DNA of 64,000 bases from Mangifera indica (lineage: Eukaryota > Streptophyta > Magnoliopsida > Sapindales > Anacardiaceae). Shown here in pieces: positions 62,101 through 64,000 of the stretch (its first letter is position 1; the number at the start of each line of letters is the position of its first letter). Under the pieces are notes generated by a model. That model was not told the origin of the DNA. It was given only the letters and a program-made list of their open reading frames with translations, and made no database searches. The stretch covers positions 61,241 to 125,240 of the forward strand of contig NW_025401172.1 of the NCBI RefSeq assembly GCF_011075055.1, in the 5' to 3' direction. Both the position numbers and the translations under genes were made by a program.

Positions 62101-63699
62101 CCAATCCTTGGATACGATCAATACGCACACTCTTGCCAAAAAGCTTAGAGAAGGTGGGATCACCATGACGAGATTCCAGTGCCACACTTATGCTACTGCC
62201 ATCTTCCCCAAGATTGTGAACAAAGCCCTGCATGCAAGAAGTGGCACCGGCACCCCTGCTATCACAAATCCTTACACATACCATGTCTCCAGGAGAAAGG
62301 GTGGTAGGTGGCAATCGATGATTACCTTCAACCCTAAACAACACCAAATGCATTCCTCCTAAGCCTGTGTACAAAAACAAAGCCACACATGATGATTAGC
62401 TAGAATTGGTCATTAAGCATGCTAAATAGCATTTAACAAGTGCAGATGTTATCACTAACAAAAAAAATCTAATCAACATCACACTGAAGGAAAAACTATT
62501 CTTGATAAAGAAAAATTGTTAAGGGACCTGTAGATGTGCTAACTGCATACAAATTACAAATGGTGTCACATAGTTCTTGTTGAGCTTGCCCATGGCTAAC
62601 CAAAAATTCAATTGGCTTCGATGAGTCAGAATTCTCATCAGGAGTAGGAACAGCATTCAGCTCCTCTTGAGTGAACTCCAATTCCGCATCTCTCTCTATG
62701 CGAAGCAATTCTGACATCCGATTTGAAAACTCACCGATCCTGTCTTGTATAGTCTTGACCCTCTCCAAATCCATTCCTAAAACACCTTGCACTGGCTTTG
62801 GTTGTGTAACTTTGCGAACCATAGCTCTATGCTGAGCTGAAAATGCGCCATACTAATTTCATGATTCATTGGTAAACCCAATTTTATTCTCAATCAACAA
62901 AATACAAAACTAATGCTTGAATTTAACAAGAAAGTAACGATAAAAAGGTACCTGAATTAGCAAGTTCCTTAAGGAATTTCCATGATTGAGTTTGCTGCCA
63001 TTGTTGAACCATAGATTTGTTTTGGAGTTGTTGTAAAACATCCCTGAGTTCTCTCTGGAAGTGATCAAAGAGAGTTGGATAATGAGTGCTAGCCTTTAAA
63101 CAAAGGGCTTCAAGACCAAGAGGCATTGGCGTAGCATTTAAATAAGGTTGAGCCTGTATTACAAAAGTAAGACCAGGATCCATTTTCTGTCTCAGCTCAT
63201 AAAACTCTCCCTCTCCCAGAACCTCTGTAGAAGCAAAATCTGAAGCCATTGCTCTCATTCCTTGACTTAACCATTTAACAACGCTCTTGCCAAGATCTTT
63301 CCTCCCTAATGGATCCCCATTTTGATGTAAACTTCCAACATTCACTGGCTTACTCCTCTTAGGCGTCTCTTGAATCGATTTTTCAACTATAACATTTGAA
63401 CTGACATTACTAGTTTTAGTCTTGGGGATTTTCGATTGCGTTATGAAATTGCTTCTGTTGCGAGGTTTAGCTTTAGGCCTTTTCTTGGTACCACTAGTAG
63501 TGTCGTTGCTGCAAACGAAACGACGCCGTTCTTGTTGTTGGCGTCCAATTAATAAACATACAGATCGAAAAGAAGAAGAAAAAGATAAATGCAACGGAGA
63601 ATTTACAGCGTTTGAAGGCCTGACATTGAAAGAAAATGTAGCCGTCGTAGTTGTCGGTATGCTTCTGCTGCCGCAAAACCCGCACGAGGCTACTTCCAT
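56155..63699 (-). CDS. SMUBP-2-like superfamily-1 helicase, plastid-targeted type, 7 exons
   Basis: Upf1-like superfamily-1 DNA/RNA helicase similar to IGHMBP2/SMUBP-2. I place it with the Arabidopsis At5g35970 type. Exons on the minus strand: 63699-62952, 62836-62528, 62364-62081, 60551-59520, 58424-58256, 57183-57026, 56397-56155. All junctions are GT..AG and in frame, giving 980 residues. The ATG at 63699 is the first in frame. Residues 1-60 are rich in Ser, Thr, Arg and poor in acids, like a transit peptide. The SMUBP-2 N-terminal region ends in LSPGDMVCVRICDSRGAG (OB-like). Motifs: Walker A GPPGTGKT 529-536, DEAG 687-690, GDQCQL motif III, QYRMN 753-757, then DSFQGRDADAVIIS and RRMNVAITRARKH near the C-terminus. 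All catalytic motifs are present. No R3H or AN1 zinc domain is present, unlike animal IGHMBP2. Confidence 0.94.
57512..57924 (-). mobile_element. Diverged TRIM-like element in the helicase gene
   Basis: In intron 5 of the helicase gene. Two related repeats, about 57512-57645 and 57796-57924, both begin tgggagaac on the plus strand. They share 'tataaacccc/ctacatta.aag' and 'ttttccaat.tggg'. Between them lies a primer-binding-site match (minus TGGTATCAGAGC, 57785-57774). The 10-nt gap to the LTR and the uneven repeat lengths show decay. No target duplication was found. Confidence 0.65.
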
Positions 63700-64000
63700 T
63701 TTCAGTTTCACTTACAACAGCTGATTTGATTTTCGCAATAAATGAAAGGCATCATTTCATGTTGACAAATCAGAGCCTCAAACAACGATATGAGGTGAGA
63801 GGAGGAGACAGATGGAGGCTGGGTGAGAAGCTGAAATCTTTGCGTTAAATATAAATGTGAGAAATGAGAAGAGATCGCTATGGAAGAAAGTAAGAGAAAG
63901 TCATTATCAGAGAAGAAGAAGTGTGATTGGTTAATTGTGATTCTGCAGTTGGGGTGCTTGGTGGGTAACGTGTTAATCTCGCTCCGTAATCCTTTCGTTT
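63700..64000 (-). other. Leader and promoter side of the helicase gene
   Basis: Sequence upstream of the ATG at 63699 on the minus strand. No TATA motif is obvious. The plus-strand frame at 63651-63848 is a shadow across the gene start. The window ends here, so the promoter may continue outside. Confidence 0.4.

Noticed and set aside
1..64000. CRISPR arrays, bacterial operons, phage or insertion sequences
   Set aside because: The window is plant nuclear DNA. The tandem array at 46635 has exon-intron units rather than spaced short repeats.

Overview
The window is nuclear DNA of a flowering plant, most likely a eudicot. It is strongly AT-rich. Genes are split by GT-AG introns, and every recognisable product is a plant protein: a germin-like protein, a chloroplast DEAD-box helicase of the RH3 type, a BOLA4-type protein, a DUF300/TMEM184 membrane protein and a SMUBP-2-like helicase. 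The spaces between them hold degraded transposable elements. I cannot name the species from the sequence.

Layout. From 1 to 25.4 kb the DNA is gene-poor. It holds one two-exon germin-like gene (6072-6920, +), one small acidic/basic plant protein (16066-16566, -), and about a dozen copies of one long-inverted-repeat element family. The best copies have 9-bp target duplications, which points to Mutator-like (MULE) origin. A decayed copia retrotransposon (LTR plus gag, about 9.9-12.4 kb, -) and a 1.2-kb segmental duplication (21.9-23.1 and 24.2-25.4 kb) also lie here. From 25.4 to 42.6 kb there is a short Arg/Lys-rich protein gene (26302-26637, -), the six-exon DUF300/TMEM184 gene (30981-35319, -), a solo-LTR-like block and a dead hAT transposase remnant (about 40.2-40.65 kb, +). 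From 42.7 to 64 kb the window is gene-rich: RH3 (42692-47550, +, 13 exons), BOLA4-like (49702-54845, -, 3 exons) and a SMUBP-2-like superfamily-1 helicase (56155-63699, -, 7 exons). Retroelements of the TRIM type sit inside introns of the last two.

How the genes relate. They are not an operon or a recognisable cluster. Three of them (RH3, BOLA4-like, SMUBP-2-like) have N-termini that look like organelle transit peptides, and all three belong to organelle nucleic-acid or Fe-S housekeeping. I read that as coincidence rather than a functional cluster.

Most notable observation. The RH3 gene carries four head-to-tail copies of a 153-bp unit that spans exon and intron. Each of copies 2-4 reads as a 63-nt phase-2/2 mini-exon with its own donor and acceptor. 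The predicted C-terminal tail therefore has four DDWLIGG motifs, where I recall only one in Arabidopsis RH3. Any number of these exons can be included or skipped without changing the frame. Second is the MULE-like foldback family, whose copies are near-palindromes of about 0.3-0.9 kb. Third is an almost textbook 587-bp TRIM retroelement inside BOLA4 intron 1, with 250-bp LTRs, PBS, purine tract and a perfect 5-bp target duplication.
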